From JANTGF01 sp033791445 (GTDB lineage Bacteria; Bacteroidota; Bacteroidia; Bacteroidales; VadinHA17): a DNA stretch of 64,000 nucleotides. Shown piece by piece: positions 36,009 to 44,835 of this stretch. The notes under the pieces are model-generated. The model had not been told where the DNA came from. It saw nothing but the letters and a program-made list of their open reading frames with translations, and ran no database searches. The DNA is taken from the NCBI GenBank assembly GCA_033791445.1, contig JASJGS010000114.1:10078-74077 (forward strand), in the 5' to 3' direction. Each line of letters opens with the position of its first letter. Position 1 is the first letter of the stretch. Both the position numbers and the translations under genes were made by a program.

Positions 36009-36737
36009 CTAACTTTTGTTTCTTCTGCTAATTTCTTTCTCCATTAAAATAACTTTAGGGATAAGAACATTATCTTCAATACGGCTATGGTCACTCATAT
36101 CTTTCTCAAGATTGAATAACTCAGTGAGTACGCTCAGGCACAAGGTCTTGTTTTGTGGAGAAGGAAGGTACTTAATTATGATATTTTTCAAATCAAAAAG
36201 CTTCTCTTCAATATCATTGTGTTCAGAACGGTATCTGCTTATAGAATAGTCAGAGGATTCTTCAATGCTCATACTGTTAGGGGTATCCGTGTATTTTTTT
36301 TCTATGAGTAGTGAATAGGGAAATACAACTTCATCTTCCCTTGAGATATGTGACATCAACTCATTCTTATATTCTTTAAAGAATGACATTATTAATTGAG
36401 CATGATCATTTTCAGGATAGCATTCTACCAGCATCTGTTCAATGAGAGCTTCAATCTCCGGAATTTTTTCTTGAAGGTAGTATTGATGGGTTTTACCCAG
36501 GTAATCAATAATAAATTGAATAGAAAAATCTTGAAGATTTTTTCCTGGGAAAAAGTTTGGATCATGAAAGGAGTTGACAATTTCAAGAAAAAAATCAACA
36601 TTTACTTCGTGATTTTTACAAACCTCATCAACCGTTTTATCACCAAAGCCCAAACCAATTCCAAACCGATTTATTACTGAAACCAACAAATAATTCATAT
36701 GAACCAAATCGGCCATTTTATTTGAACCTGTTATCAT
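36009..36737 (-). CDS. Hemerythrin-domain protein (RIC/YtfE-ScdA-like)
   Basis: 242 residues with a complete diiron ligand set placed as in YtfE: H84 (LGKTHQYY), H130 with E134/E136 (HISREDEVVF), H173 with E177 (EHNDIEEKL), and H217 with E221 (DHSRIEDNVLIP). RIC proteins repair or deliver iron for Fe-S clusters damaged by nitric oxide or oxidants. The N-terminal ScdA-like segment (INRFGIGLGFGDKTVDEVCK) has lost the Cys-Cys pair found there in YtfE. Two later in-frame Met codons (residues 8 and 14) are possible starts. The linked LuxR gene suggests a sensing or stress-response pair. Confidence 0.82.
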   Translation of the reverse strand: MITGSNKMADLVHMNYLLVSVINRFGIGLGFGDKTVDEVCKNHEVNVDFFLEIVNSFHDPNFFPGKNLQDFSIQFIIDYLGKTHQYYLQEKIPEIEALIEQMLVECYPENDHAQLIMSFFKEYKNELMSHISREDEVVFPYSLLIEKKYTDTPNSMSIEESSDYSISRYRSEHNDIEEKLFDLKNIIIKYLPSPQNKTLCLSVLTELFNLEKDMSDHSRIEDNVLIPKVILMEKEISRRNKS

Positions 36738-36832
36738 AGAATGATCTTATATTGAACTAAAAGTAATTAATTATAATAAAAAAAATAGAACTGACTCGGA
36801 TGTAGAATAGAAAAGTGTATTCGAACCTGGTA

Positions 36833-37354
36833 TTAAAAATTTACATCAGGTAGTACCATTAGCGGAGTAGATTCAATATTACTTTCATTAAGTGCTCTAT
36901 CGGTTATATAAAAATCGTATTGAATGGTGTCATATTCGAATAATAGGTATAAAAATTCCACTTGTATTTCACCCTTTAAACTAGGATCCTGACCTTCTGG
37001 TTCCAAATATGGTATTCGGTAATTCAATGGAAACTGCAAATCATCCTCATCTAACTCTGTTAAGATCCCATTCTTCATCACATACATGGTGAAAAATAAG
37101 TCTGTATTATCCGGGTCCTCAGGATCAACAGAATCCGCAGGTTGGCGAAGACCAATATCACCATCACCATCTACAAAAGAGAATTTCAATTCGCCTACCA
37201 GGCCTTTGTTACCCAGTAAGTCAGTAGTGTCTCGTATGGAAAATGACATATATTCTATCTCTGGAATTACAGAATAATTTTCCGGTTTTCGACAAGAATA
37301 GACCAGCAATGAGGCAAGAAATACCCAGACAGTTATTTTTAAAGCCCATTTCAT
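36833..37354 (-). CDS. Hypothetical lipoprotein
   Basis: 173 residues with a lipoprotein signal (VFLASLLVYSC, lipid Cys at 21). The rest is an acidic beta-rich domain: FSIRDTTDLLGNKGLVGELK, then FSFVDGDGDIGL, DPEDPDNTDLFFTMYV, VEFLYLLFEYDTIQYDFYIT and DRALNESNIESTPLMV. I recognise it as a conserved Bacteroidota type but know no function. It lies 46 bases downstream of der on the same strand and may ride on that transcript. Confidence 0.7.
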   Translation of the reverse strand: MKWALKITVWVFLASLLVYSCRKPENYSVIPEIEYMSFSIRDTTDLLGNKGLVGELKFSFVDGDGDIGLRQPADSVDPEDPDNTDLFFTMYVMKNGILTELDEDDLQFPLNYRIPYLEPEGQDPSLKGEIQVEFLYLLFEYDTIQYDFYITDRALNESNIESTPLMVLPDVNF

Positions 37355-37400
37355 AGGCGCAAATTTACAATTTATGTTTTACAAGCCTCAAAAACCGTAC

Positions 37401-38705
37401 CTACTTTTTTCTAAAGAAAATCTGGATTGGAACTCCGGTAAAATCAAAATTTTCTCTCAAGCGGTTTTCAATATATCGTTTGTATGGTTCTTTTACATGC
37501 TCAGGATGATTACAAAACAGAGCAAATGAAGGTGCGTAAGTAGGTAATTGAGTTACATATTTAATTCTAATCTCCTTGCCCCTGTAAGAGGGTGGATGAT
37601 GGGCTTTTGTGGCTTCAAGCAGAATTTTATTCAATTTGGATGTAGAAATTTTCTGCTTCCGATTAATATTTACTTTCATGGCCACATCAAGAACTTTTTG
37701 AAGACGTAATTTTGTTAAAGCCGATGTAAATATAATTGGGACGTCCTGGAAAGGTGCCATTTTTTCTCGAATGAGTTTCTCTATTTTTACAGTCGTATTC
37801 GTTTCCTTTTCTACCAGATCCCACTTATTTACAAGAACTACTACCCCTTTGCGGTTTCGATGTACAAGATTAAGGATATTCATGTCCTGCGCTTCAAAAC
37901 CTTGCACAGCATCAACCAGTAATAAACAAACGTCAGAATTCTCTATAGCCCTTATGGACCTCATAATGGAATAAAATTCAAGGTCTTCCCTTACTTTACC
38001 TTTTTTTCTTAATCCAGCTGTATCCACAAGGAAAAAATCGTGATTGTACTTGTTGTATCTTGAATAGATGGTATCTCTGGTAGTTCCGGAAATAGGTGTA
38101 ACAATATTTCTTTCCTCATCCAACAGTGCATTTACCAGTGAAGATTTACCAACATTAGGCCTACCTACTATAGCAAACCGTGGAATTGCCAGTTCCTCCT
38201 CAGGAGGAGCATCACTTAACTCTTCCACTACCTTGTCAAGCAAATCGCCTGTTCCGCTGCCGTTAATAGATGATATAGTATAAATTTCTCCTAATCCAAG
38301 GCGATAAAAATCATTGGCATCATATTGCCGGTTATGTGAGTCTACTTTATTAACAACTACGAAAATTTTTTTATCAGATTTTCTAAGGATTTTGGCAAGT
38401 GCTTCATCTGGGCTGGTTATACCAGTTTCCACATCAACCAGGAATAGCACTATATCTGATTCCTCCATAGCAATCATAACCTGCTTTTTTATTTCCTCCT
38501 CAAATATATCATCGGAATTGCTGATATAACCACCTGTATCTATTACTGAAAACTTTTTACCATTCCATTCCGTGATTCCATAGTGCCGATCCCTTGTTAC
38601 ACCACTGGTTTCATCGACTATAGCCTTACGGCTTTCAGTTAAACGATTAAAAAGAGTTGATTTGCCTACATTCGGTCGACCAACAATTGAAACTATATTT
38701 CCCAT
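37401..38705 (-). CDS. der: Ribosome biogenesis GTPase Der (EngA)
   Basis: 434 residues with the diagnostic tandem G domains: a first P-loop, GRPNVGKS, at 9-16 and a second GRPNVGKSSLVNALL near residue 180. DTGGYI and DTAGLRKKGK are the G3 motifs, and VNKVD and VNKWD the G4 motifs. The C-terminal ~90 residues are the KH-like domain (RIKYVTQLPTYAPSFALFCN, ENRLRENFDFTGVPIQIFFR). Der assembles the 50S subunit. The era gene lies 111 bases upstream in the same direction, so two ribosome-assembly GTPases are side by side. Confidence 0.97.
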   Translation of the reverse strand: MGNIVSIVGRPNVGKSTLFNRLTESRKAIVDETSGVTRDRHYGITEWNGKKFSVIDTGGYISNSDDIFEEEIKKQVMIAMEESDIVLFLVDVETGITSPDEALAKILRKSDKKIFVVVNKVDSHNRQYDANDFYRLGLGEIYTISSINGSGTGDLLDKVVEELSDAPPEEELAIPRFAIVGRPNVGKSSLVNALLDEERNIVTPISGTTRDTIYSRYNKYNHDFFLVDTAGLRKKGKVREDLEFYSIMRSIRAIENSDVCLLLVDAVQGFEAQDMNILNLVHRNRKGVVVLVNKWDLVEKETNTTVKIEKLIREKMAPFQDVPIIFTSALTKLRLQKVLDVAMKVNINRKQKISTSKLNKILLEATKAHHPPSYRGKEIRIKYVTQLPTYAPSFALFCNHPEHVKEPYKRYIENRLRENFDFTGVPIQIFFRKK

Positions 38706-38816
38706 TACTACAAATCAGTTAATTAAATGATTATTCTTGTTTGCCAAGCTTAGGTTCAACCTTGGATAAGATTTTAGGTGCTTTTAATATATTAAATTGA
38801 ATTATAGGATTCTTAA

Positions 38817-39692
38817 TTAATATCCCCATTGTTTTAAGAACCTTTCATTATCCTTCCAGTCCTTTTTAACCTTAACAAAAAGTTCCAGGAAAACTTTTTT
38901 ACCAAAAAACTTTTCCATATCAATTCTGGCTTCGGTACCTACTTTCTTAAGTGAGCTCCCTTTATGTCCAATCAGGATACCTTTTTGAGAATCCCTGGCA
39001 ACATAAATATTGGTGGCAATGCGTATTATTGTTTCTTCATCTTTAAAACTTTCTACTTCAATTTCAACAGAATATGGGATCTCTTGTTTGTAGAAAAGAA
39101 TTATTTTCTCTCTAATAATTTCTGAAACGAAAAACCTTTCAGATTTGTCAGTGAATTGATCTTTTGGATAATATGGTGGTCCTTCGGGGAGGAGCTCAAG
39201 TAATTTCTCAAAAACCACATCAATATTTACTTTTTTTAAGGCAGATGTGGGGATTACCTCTGCATTTGGTAACAAAGCCATCCACTTTTCAACAACTTCC
39301 TTTAAAACTTCCCCTGAGTCCAGATCAATTTTATTAACAATGAGTAAAATAGGAATTTTTACTTTAGCAACTTTTTCAATAAAGCTCTTATTTTTTTCTG
39401 GATCATCTTTAAAATCAGTTACGTAAAGCAATATATCGGCATCTGACAAAGCACCCGCAGCTGATTTTAGCATCTTTTCCTGAAGCTTGTACTTTGGATT
39501 TAAAATTCCTGGTGTATCAGAATATACAATTTGGTAATCATCCCCATTTACAATTCCCTGTATCCTATGACGGGTTGTCTGCGCTTTTGAGGTGATGATT
39601 GACAATTTGTCTCCTACAAGAATGTTCATTAAAGTGGATTTTCCCACATTTGGATTACCAATAATATTTACAAAGCCTGCCTTATGATTCAT
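38817..39692 (-). CDS. era: GTPase Era
   Basis: 291 residues: a G domain (GNPNVGKSTLMN P-loop, SDTPGIL G3, VNKIDLD G4) and a C-terminal KH domain with GILIGHKGSSLKKVGTEAR. Era binds the 3' end of 16S rRNA during 30S maturation. A -7 box at 39715-39722 sits just upstream, so it may have its own promoter. Confidence 0.97.
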   Translation of the reverse strand: MNHKAGFVNIIGNPNVGKSTLMNILVGDKLSIITSKAQTTRHRIQGIVNGDDYQIVYSDTPGILNPKYKLQEKMLKSAAGALSDADILLYVTDFKDDPEKNKSFIEKVAKVKIPILLIVNKIDLDSGEVLKEVVEKWMALLPNAEVIPTSALKKVNIDVVFEKLLELLPEGPPYYPKDQFTDKSERFFVSEIIREKIILFYKQEIPYSVEIEVESFKDEETIIRIATNIYVARDSQKGILIGHKGSSLKKVGTEARIDMEKFFGKKVFLELFVKVKKDWKDNERFLKQWGY

Positions 39693-39714
39693 GAATCGCT
39701 AAAATTTTAAAGTG

Positions 39715-39722
39715 CAAAGATA
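39715..39722 (-). promoter_or_regulatory. Candidate -7 box (TATCTTTG) upstream of era
   Basis: Exact TAnnTTTG match on the minus strand, 23 bases before the era ATG, with no TTG at the best -33 distance. If it is used, the leader would be only about 15 bases. Confidence 0.35.
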
Positions 39723-39761
39723 ATAAATATACTGATGCAGAGAGGTATAGGCAAAGAGTAG

Positions 39762-42239
39762 TTAGATCTTAAAGTTTATGGTAAACTTAAAAGCAAAATT
39801 ATCAATGGTTTTATCAAGTGAATAGGGGCCATACCTGTAATATACACCCAAACCATATCCGATAAACAACTGATTCAGCATGTTGTTAATTAGAATCCCA
39901 GATTCATAATAACCCTTTTCCAGGGTCTTGAATTGAATATTTTTGTGGTATTCTGGATTTGAAAGGCTTCCAATTCCAAAGTTTGTCACAAAAATGATAT
40001 CGGGTTGGAATCTGCCAATCTTTAGCAATAGCTTACCAAAATCTTGTTTAAAGAATAAGGAAAGAAACCTATCTGATATAAACTCATTCAATCTCATGGT
40101 TCCAAAACTATTATCTGTCTCAATTGTAAAAGGTTTATAACTTCCACGTCCGTTGTAAAGTTTTGTATAGGGGACAATGCCATTTACTAATCCACCATCA
40201 ATCGTAAAGCGAGATTTTCCAATTGACCTGGTATGGAAAACTTTTGAGATCCTAGCTTCCAGCTTGGTATACTTAAAATCTCCATTCAGCCAGTTTACAC
40301 CTTGAATAATATTTCCATAAACTATCGGGTAATTTGTTCCCAATGAAAGTTTCTCATTAAACGACTGGAGAAACTTTTCTTTATAGGCAAACCTAAGTCT
40401 GATGCCAATTTCTGTAAAACTTCCCTGGTTAATGTAAACCTGAGGTTGTCCATCAGAAATCATAAAAAGGTAATCATCGGCATATATTATATATGAATGA
40501 TTAATAAACAACCTAGGTCTTACATATTGTAGAAATCGGAATCCATAAGAGACTTCTGCCTCCTGTACTTTATCCATTTGCTCATAGAGAAACTTCCTGA
40601 AGTAATCTGTATTAAATACCCTGGCTATTTCATAAAACTGATATGATGCAGGTTCCTTTACATCATCCAGATAACTCGCTCGTATATCCATATCAAGCTT
40701 TCTTGATACCATCCATTTTATGTTTGCCCCATATTTAAATGCCTTATCTTTAAAGCCATATGCAAAATGTCCCCCCAGGTATATCTTGTTAGATAGTTTT
40801 TCATTAGTAATACCACCAATACCAAGCCTGAGACCTTCATAACTGTTATAATCTATTACTGAAGCAATGTCAAGGTTAAAAAAGGATATAGGTATATAGC
40901 CATTTATCAGAGTTTTCGACATTTTTAGCATCCTGTCAAAATTCGCTTCTTTACCTATACTGTCCACTACCTGGTAGGTAGCCGTATCTTTTGCAGTGAG
41001 TGGCTTATTTCTGTATTGTTCCCAGTATTCTTCAGTTTGTTTGTGTGCATCCTTATCAACATTAATCTCAATGCGGCTAAATTTTTCTAGATGCAGATCC
41101 GGGTATAATAGGACATCAGTAATATACGATTTTCCAACCCCTTGAAGATTAATAGATCTATTTTTATTTTCCTGTTTGTTGAAATTTGAAATAATGATAT
41201 CAGTGTTTAATTGAATCGGAAACCATTGTTGATTATCAACAAATTCATATTTCTGTTGAATCTTTATTTGAAAAATATCTTCAGTTTCTTCGGTTTCTGC
41301 AACTACATCCTGAATGGCATATCTGTTAGAATTAATATGCATGAAGCCTTTCAGGCTTTCAAAATTTTTTCCTTTTTTTGCCTGAAACGAAATTACAAAT
41401 AGGGTATCATTCTGCTCGGTATAAAGCGTGTCTTCAAGAATGAAAAGATATTTTTGTTTGCTTCCTTTACTGATCGGGTTTAAATACTCTTTATTAAGAA
41501 TAGTGATAAAGTCAGGATAAAATGAAAATGACTGCAACTGGGTTGCAAGCAATGAAAATGAAGGATCCTGAAAACCAGAAACCCTTGATGCCATTATTTC
41601 CTCATAGTTTTTATCTGGATAAATAAAATCTCTTGCACTAACTGATTCCATTAAAAAAAGATGTTGAGTATCGGTCAGTTCTTTTATAGCCAGCAAGGAG
41701 GAATCTATAGAAGGCTTTTTAAAATCAGGAATTGTATCCTCAGTAATGTTGGGAACATCTGCAGTAATAAAAAGCTTGTTGTAGGAATTGTAAGAAAAAG
41801 ATCTAATATTTTTAGGATTATTAAAATCACGGAATTTGTACACCAGATCAATAATTCGGTGAGCCGGATTTATCCCTGGCATCACCTTAACTTCATCTAT
41901 ATCATACAATTGCGGATTCATACCTATGGAAAGGCTGGATTTCGCTTGAGTGGAGTCGAAATTCATATTTACAGGGCTGTACCCTACATAAGTGAATCTT
42001 AACCTATAAATCTCATTTGAAGAGTGAATAGAAAACTCTCCATTTACATCAGTAGTAGTTCCTTTTCCGGAATCATTATAGGAGATGTTTACGAAAGCTA
42101 AGGGTTTCCCTGATACATTATCAATAACTTTGCCTGAAATTGGGATATTCTGTCCGCAAAGTGGACTTGTTAAGAGGCTCAGGATAAGTATGATAAATCC
42201 TGTGTATTTATTACTGTATATGTATCTTGAAAATATCAA
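39762..42239 (-). CDS. Carboxypeptidase-regulatory-like and DUF5686 outer-membrane protein
   Basis: 825 residues. A signal-anchor-like N-terminus (FIILILSLLTSPLCGQ) is followed by a CarboxypepD_reg-like domain (ISGKVIDNVSGKPLAFVNI, NGEFSIHSSNEIYRLRFTYV; ~30-115), then a long DUF5686 region of alternating beta-strands ending in a beta-barrel-like C-terminus (YYRYGPYSLDKTIDNFAFKF, final Phe-Lys-Ile). This layout is common in Bacteroidota outer-membrane proteins without an assigned role; resemblance to TonB-dependent receptor regulatory ends is limited to the first domain. It lies 64 bases from the pseudouridine synthase and 69 from era, all in the same direction. Confidence 0.82.
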   Translation of the reverse strand: MIFSRYIYSNKYTGFIILILSLLTSPLCGQNIPISGKVIDNVSGKPLAFVNISYNDSGKGTTTDVNGEFSIHSSNEIYRLRFTYVGYSPVNMNFDSTQAKSSLSIGMNPQLYDIDEVKVMPGINPAHRIIDLVYKFRDFNNPKNIRSFSYNSYNKLFITADVPNITEDTIPDFKKPSIDSSLLAIKELTDTQHLFLMESVSARDFIYPDKNYEEIMASRVSGFQDPSFSLLATQLQSFSFYPDFITILNKEYLNPISKGSKQKYLFILEDTLYTEQNDTLFVISFQAKKGKNFESLKGFMHINSNRYAIQDVVAETEETEDIFQIKIQQKYEFVDNQQWFPIQLNTDIIISNFNKQENKNRSINLQGVGKSYITDVLLYPDLHLEKFSRIEINVDKDAHKQTEEYWEQYRNKPLTAKDTATYQVVDSIGKEANFDRMLKMSKTLINGYIPISFFNLDIASVIDYNSYEGLRLGIGGITNEKLSNKIYLGGHFAYGFKDKAFKYGANIKWMVSRKLDMDIRASYLDDVKEPASYQFYEIARVFNTDYFRKFLYEQMDKVQEAEVSYGFRFLQYVRPRLFINHSYIIYADDYLFMISDGQPQVYINQGSFTEIGIRLRFAYKEKFLQSFNEKLSLGTNYPIVYGNIIQGVNWLNGDFKYTKLEARISKVFHTRSIGKSRFTIDGGLVNGIVPYTKLYNGRGSYKPFTIETDNSFGTMRLNEFISDRFLSLFFKQDFGKLLLKIGRFQPDIIFVTNFGIGSLSNPEYHKNIQFKTLEKGYYESGILINNMLNQLFIGYGLGVYYRYGPYSLDKTIDNFAFKFTINFKI

Positions 42240-42303
42240 CTCTTATCTCTTAATAAAGTAATATTGACAAAAATAAGCCTTAACAACTTATGATCTAATA
42301 AAA

Positions 42304-43140
42304 TTACTTATAAGATCCTTTTTTAAGAACTGATATTTCTTTATTGGTAAGATAGCGCCATTGCCCTCTTGAAAGGCCCTTTTTTGTGAGGCCCGCAAAA
42401 TAAACACGATCCAGCTTAATAACATTATAACCCAAATGTTCAAAAATCCGTCGTATTACCCGGTTTCGGCCTGAATGTATTTCGATACCAATCTGTTTTT
42501 TATCATCCGGATCAACAAAACTAATAGCATCTGCTTTTATTAATCCATCCTCCAGCGTTACTCCCTTGGCTATTTCTTCCAGGTCATTACTGGTGAGAGC
42601 TTTATTTAATGATACCTGGTAAATTTTTTTCTTCTGGAATTTAGGATGGGTAAGTATTTTGGTTAGGTCCCCATCATTGGTGAGCAGCAAGACCCCGGTA
42701 GTCATTCTGTCAAGTCTGCCAACTGGATAAAACCTTTCTTCTGGTCGGCTTTTTATAATTGAAAATACAGTCTTCCTGCCCTGTGGGTCTTTTGTAGTAG
42801 TGATAATATCTTTGGGCTTATTCAACAGAATATAAACCTTTTTTTCTGAAGCTAATTTTTTCCCCTTAAATGTAACAACATCTTTGGCTGATATTTTCGT
42901 GCCAAGCTCTGTATTTTTTTGTCCGTTTACCATGATATGACCAGCTAAGATGTATTCATCAGCTTCCCTTCTTGAGCATAAACCAGTATTGGCAATGTAT
43001 TTATTAAGTCGGGTTTCAGCACTATTAGGTGATGCAGATTTTGTCTCCTTTTCCTTTTGAAACGCTTGGTCCGATTTATTTGTTCTCTTTTTATATTTTG
43101 GCTTTTGGTTCTTAGAACCGTAACTTCTTTTCTTTTCCAT
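42304..43140 (-). CDS. RluB/RsuA-family pseudouridine synthase
   Basis: 278 residues. The first ~40 are a basic low-complexity tail, then an S4 RNA-binding domain (ETRLNKYIANTGLCSRREAD, GHIMVNGQ) and the catalytic domain with D144 in GRLDRMTTGVLLLTNDGDL, then EIHSGRNRVIRRIFEHLGY and KLDRVYFAGLTK. Members modify uridines in 23S (RluB, RluF) or 16S (RsuA) rRNA. The length and S4 domain fit RluB most closely, but the target base cannot be fixed. It acts on ribosome maturation, like der and era downstream. Confidence 0.9.
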   Translation of the reverse strand: MEKKRSYGSKNQKPKYKKRTNKSDQAFQKEKETKSASPNSAETRLNKYIANTGLCSRREADEYILAGHIMVNGQKNTELGTKISAKDVVTFKGKKLASEKKVYILLNKPKDIITTTKDPQGRKTVFSIIKSRPEERFYPVGRLDRMTTGVLLLTNDGDLTKILTHPKFQKKKIYQVSLNKALTSNDLEEIAKGVTLEDGLIKADAISFVDPDDKKQIGIEIHSGRNRVIRRIFEHLGYNVIKLDRVYFAGLTKKGLSRGQWRYLTNKEISVLKKGSYK

Positions 43141-43178
43141 CTAAAAAAAGGATTTTTTTTGTATTACATTTGGGGGCG

Positions 43179-43212
43179 CAAATTTAGGCATTCATTTTTT
43201 CTAATGATACAA
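43179..43212 (-). promoter_or_regulatory. Candidate promoter for the pseudouridine synthase gene
   Basis: On the minus strand TTG (43210-43212), a 23-base spacer, then TAAATTTG (43179-43186), 39 bases before the start codon. The spacer is at the long end of the accepted range. Confidence 0.35.
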
Positions 43213-43261
43213 AAATTTACTTGAATTATTAAGATTAATATGAATTAATAAAAATTAACAA

Positions 43262-44650
43262 ATGACCTTAATAAAATCAATTTCTGGAATTCGTGGGACA
43301 ATTGGTGGGAGTATTGGGAACAATCTTACTCCTATCGATGTAGTGAAATTTGTTTCAGCCTATGGGATATGGCTTAAGGAACGAAGTGGAAAAAACAACA
43401 ATACAGTTATTGTTGGCCGTGATGCAAGAGTTTCTGGCCCAATGGTAAACCATCTTGTAACCGGAACATTAATGGGAATTGGAATTGATACCCTTGAGCT
43501 GGGATTGGCCACCACTCCTACAGTTGAAATAGCTGTGACCAACAAAAATGCAGATGGAGGTATTATTATTACTGCCAGTCACAATCCAGGTGAATGGAAT
43601 GCATTGAAACTATTAAACGAAAAAGGGGAGTTCCTTTCAGCTGCTGATGGCCAAAAGATTGTTGAATTGGCTGAGGCGGAGGACTTAAACTACCCTGGTG
43701 TTAGTGAGCTCGGAAGTTCAAAGCATCCGGGGCCATACCACCAGAAACACATTGATGAAATTCTAAATCTCGATATGGTTAATGTTGAGAGTATTCGTGC
43801 AGCCAATTTCATCGTTGCTGTGGACTGTGTGAACTCGGTTGGCGGTGTAATAATTCCTGATTTACTCAAAGCACTGGGAGTTTCGAAAGTGGTTGAGCTA
43901 TATTGTGATCCATCTGGTGAATTCCCACATAATCCAGAACCTTTGCCTGCAAACCTGACTGATCTGTCTGAAGAGGTAAAAAAATCAGGAGCTGATTTGG
44001 GATTTGTTGTTGATCCCGATGTAGATCGTCTGGCTATTGTTAGTGAAGATGGAACTTTCTTTGGAGAAGAGTATACTTTGGTTGCTGTTGCCGATTTCAT
44101 TTTGAAAAGGTCTCCTGGAAATACAGTCTCAAACTTATCATCAACAAGGGCACTTAAGGATGTTACTGAGCAATATGGAGGTAGTTATTTTGCATCTGCT
44201 GTTGGAGAGGTGAATGTTGTGGAAGAAATGAAAAAACAAGATGCTGTCATTGGAGGAGAGGGCAATGGAGGCGTGATTTTCCCAGGGCTTCATTATGGAA
44301 GAGATGCATTGGTTGGAATTGCCTTTTTCTTAACACATTTGGCAGATTCAGGGAAAAAATGTTCTGAATTAAGGGCTCAGTATCCTGATTATTCTATTGT
44401 TAAATCAAAGTTGGGACTGGATCCTAATTTGGATTTTGAAAAGCTTGTGCATGAGATAAAAGAAAAATATATAAAATATCCTAATACTACCATTGATGGT
44501 ATTAGGGTAGATATTGATAAAGAGTGGGTTCATGTAAGAAAATCTAATACAGAACCCATTGTACGCATTATTGCTGAAAGTAGTTCTTTGGAACGTTCCG
44601 AGGAACTGATTGCGGAAATAGCTGAGCTTATTAAAAAATTGAACAAATAA
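43262..44650 (+). CDS. Phosphohexomutase (phosphoglucosamine/phosphomannomutase family)
   Basis: 462 residues, with the four domains of the alpha-D-phosphohexomutase superfamily. The phosphoserine loop is TASHNP with S106, the metal loop DPDVDRLAIV, the sugar loop GGEGNGGVIFP, and the phosphate-binding tail RKSNTEPIVRIIAESSS. It should interconvert glucosamine-6-P and -1-P or mannose/glucose phosphates in cell-wall or polysaccharide precursor synthesis. ISGIRGTIGG at the N-terminus resembles the GlmM group, but the substrate is not certain, so no symbol is given. The start ATG at 43262 follows an A-rich leader. Confidence 0.88.
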   Translation: MTLIKSISGIRGTIGGSIGNNLTPIDVVKFVSAYGIWLKERSGKNNNTVIVGRDARVSGPMVNHLVTGTLMGIGIDTLELGLATTPTVEIAVTNKNADGGIIITASHNPGEWNALKLLNEKGEFLSAADGQKIVELAEAEDLNYPGVSELGSSKHPGPYHQKHIDEILNLDMVNVESIRAANFIVAVDCVNSVGGVIIPDLLKALGVSKVVELYCDPSGEFPHNPEPLPANLTDLSEEVKKSGADLGFVVDPDVDRLAIVSEDGTFFGEEYTLVAVADFILKRSPGNTVSNLSSTRALKDVTEQYGGSYFASAVGEVNVVEEMKKQDAVIGGEGNGGVIFPGLHYGRDALVGIAFFLTHLADSGKKCSELRAQYPDYSIVKSKLGLDPNLDFEKLVHEIKEKYIKYPNTTIDGIRVDIDKEWVHVRKSNTEPIVRIIAESSSLERSEELIAEIAELIKKLNK

Positions 44651-44762
44651 TACATAAATTAGTTATACGAATAGGGAATATTTTTGCAATTTGAATGGTC
44701 TAATAACCATGAGATGTTAAATTCTGTTAAAAACCCCTATTAGAGATAAAAAAGAAATACTT

Positions 44763-44791
44763 TTGGCTAAGATAATTATGTGTTAATTTTG
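44763..44791 (+). promoter_or_regulatory. Bacteroidota-type promoter for the efflux operon
   Basis: TTG at 44763-44765, an 18-base spacer, then TAATTTTG at 44784-44791, close to the -33/-7 consensus. The predicted start near 44798 leaves a leader of about 38 bases before the adaptor gene. Confidence 0.55.
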
Positions 44792-44835
44792 CCGACTGTT
44801 TGGTATAAAAATATTTTGAAAGAAAAACTATAAAA

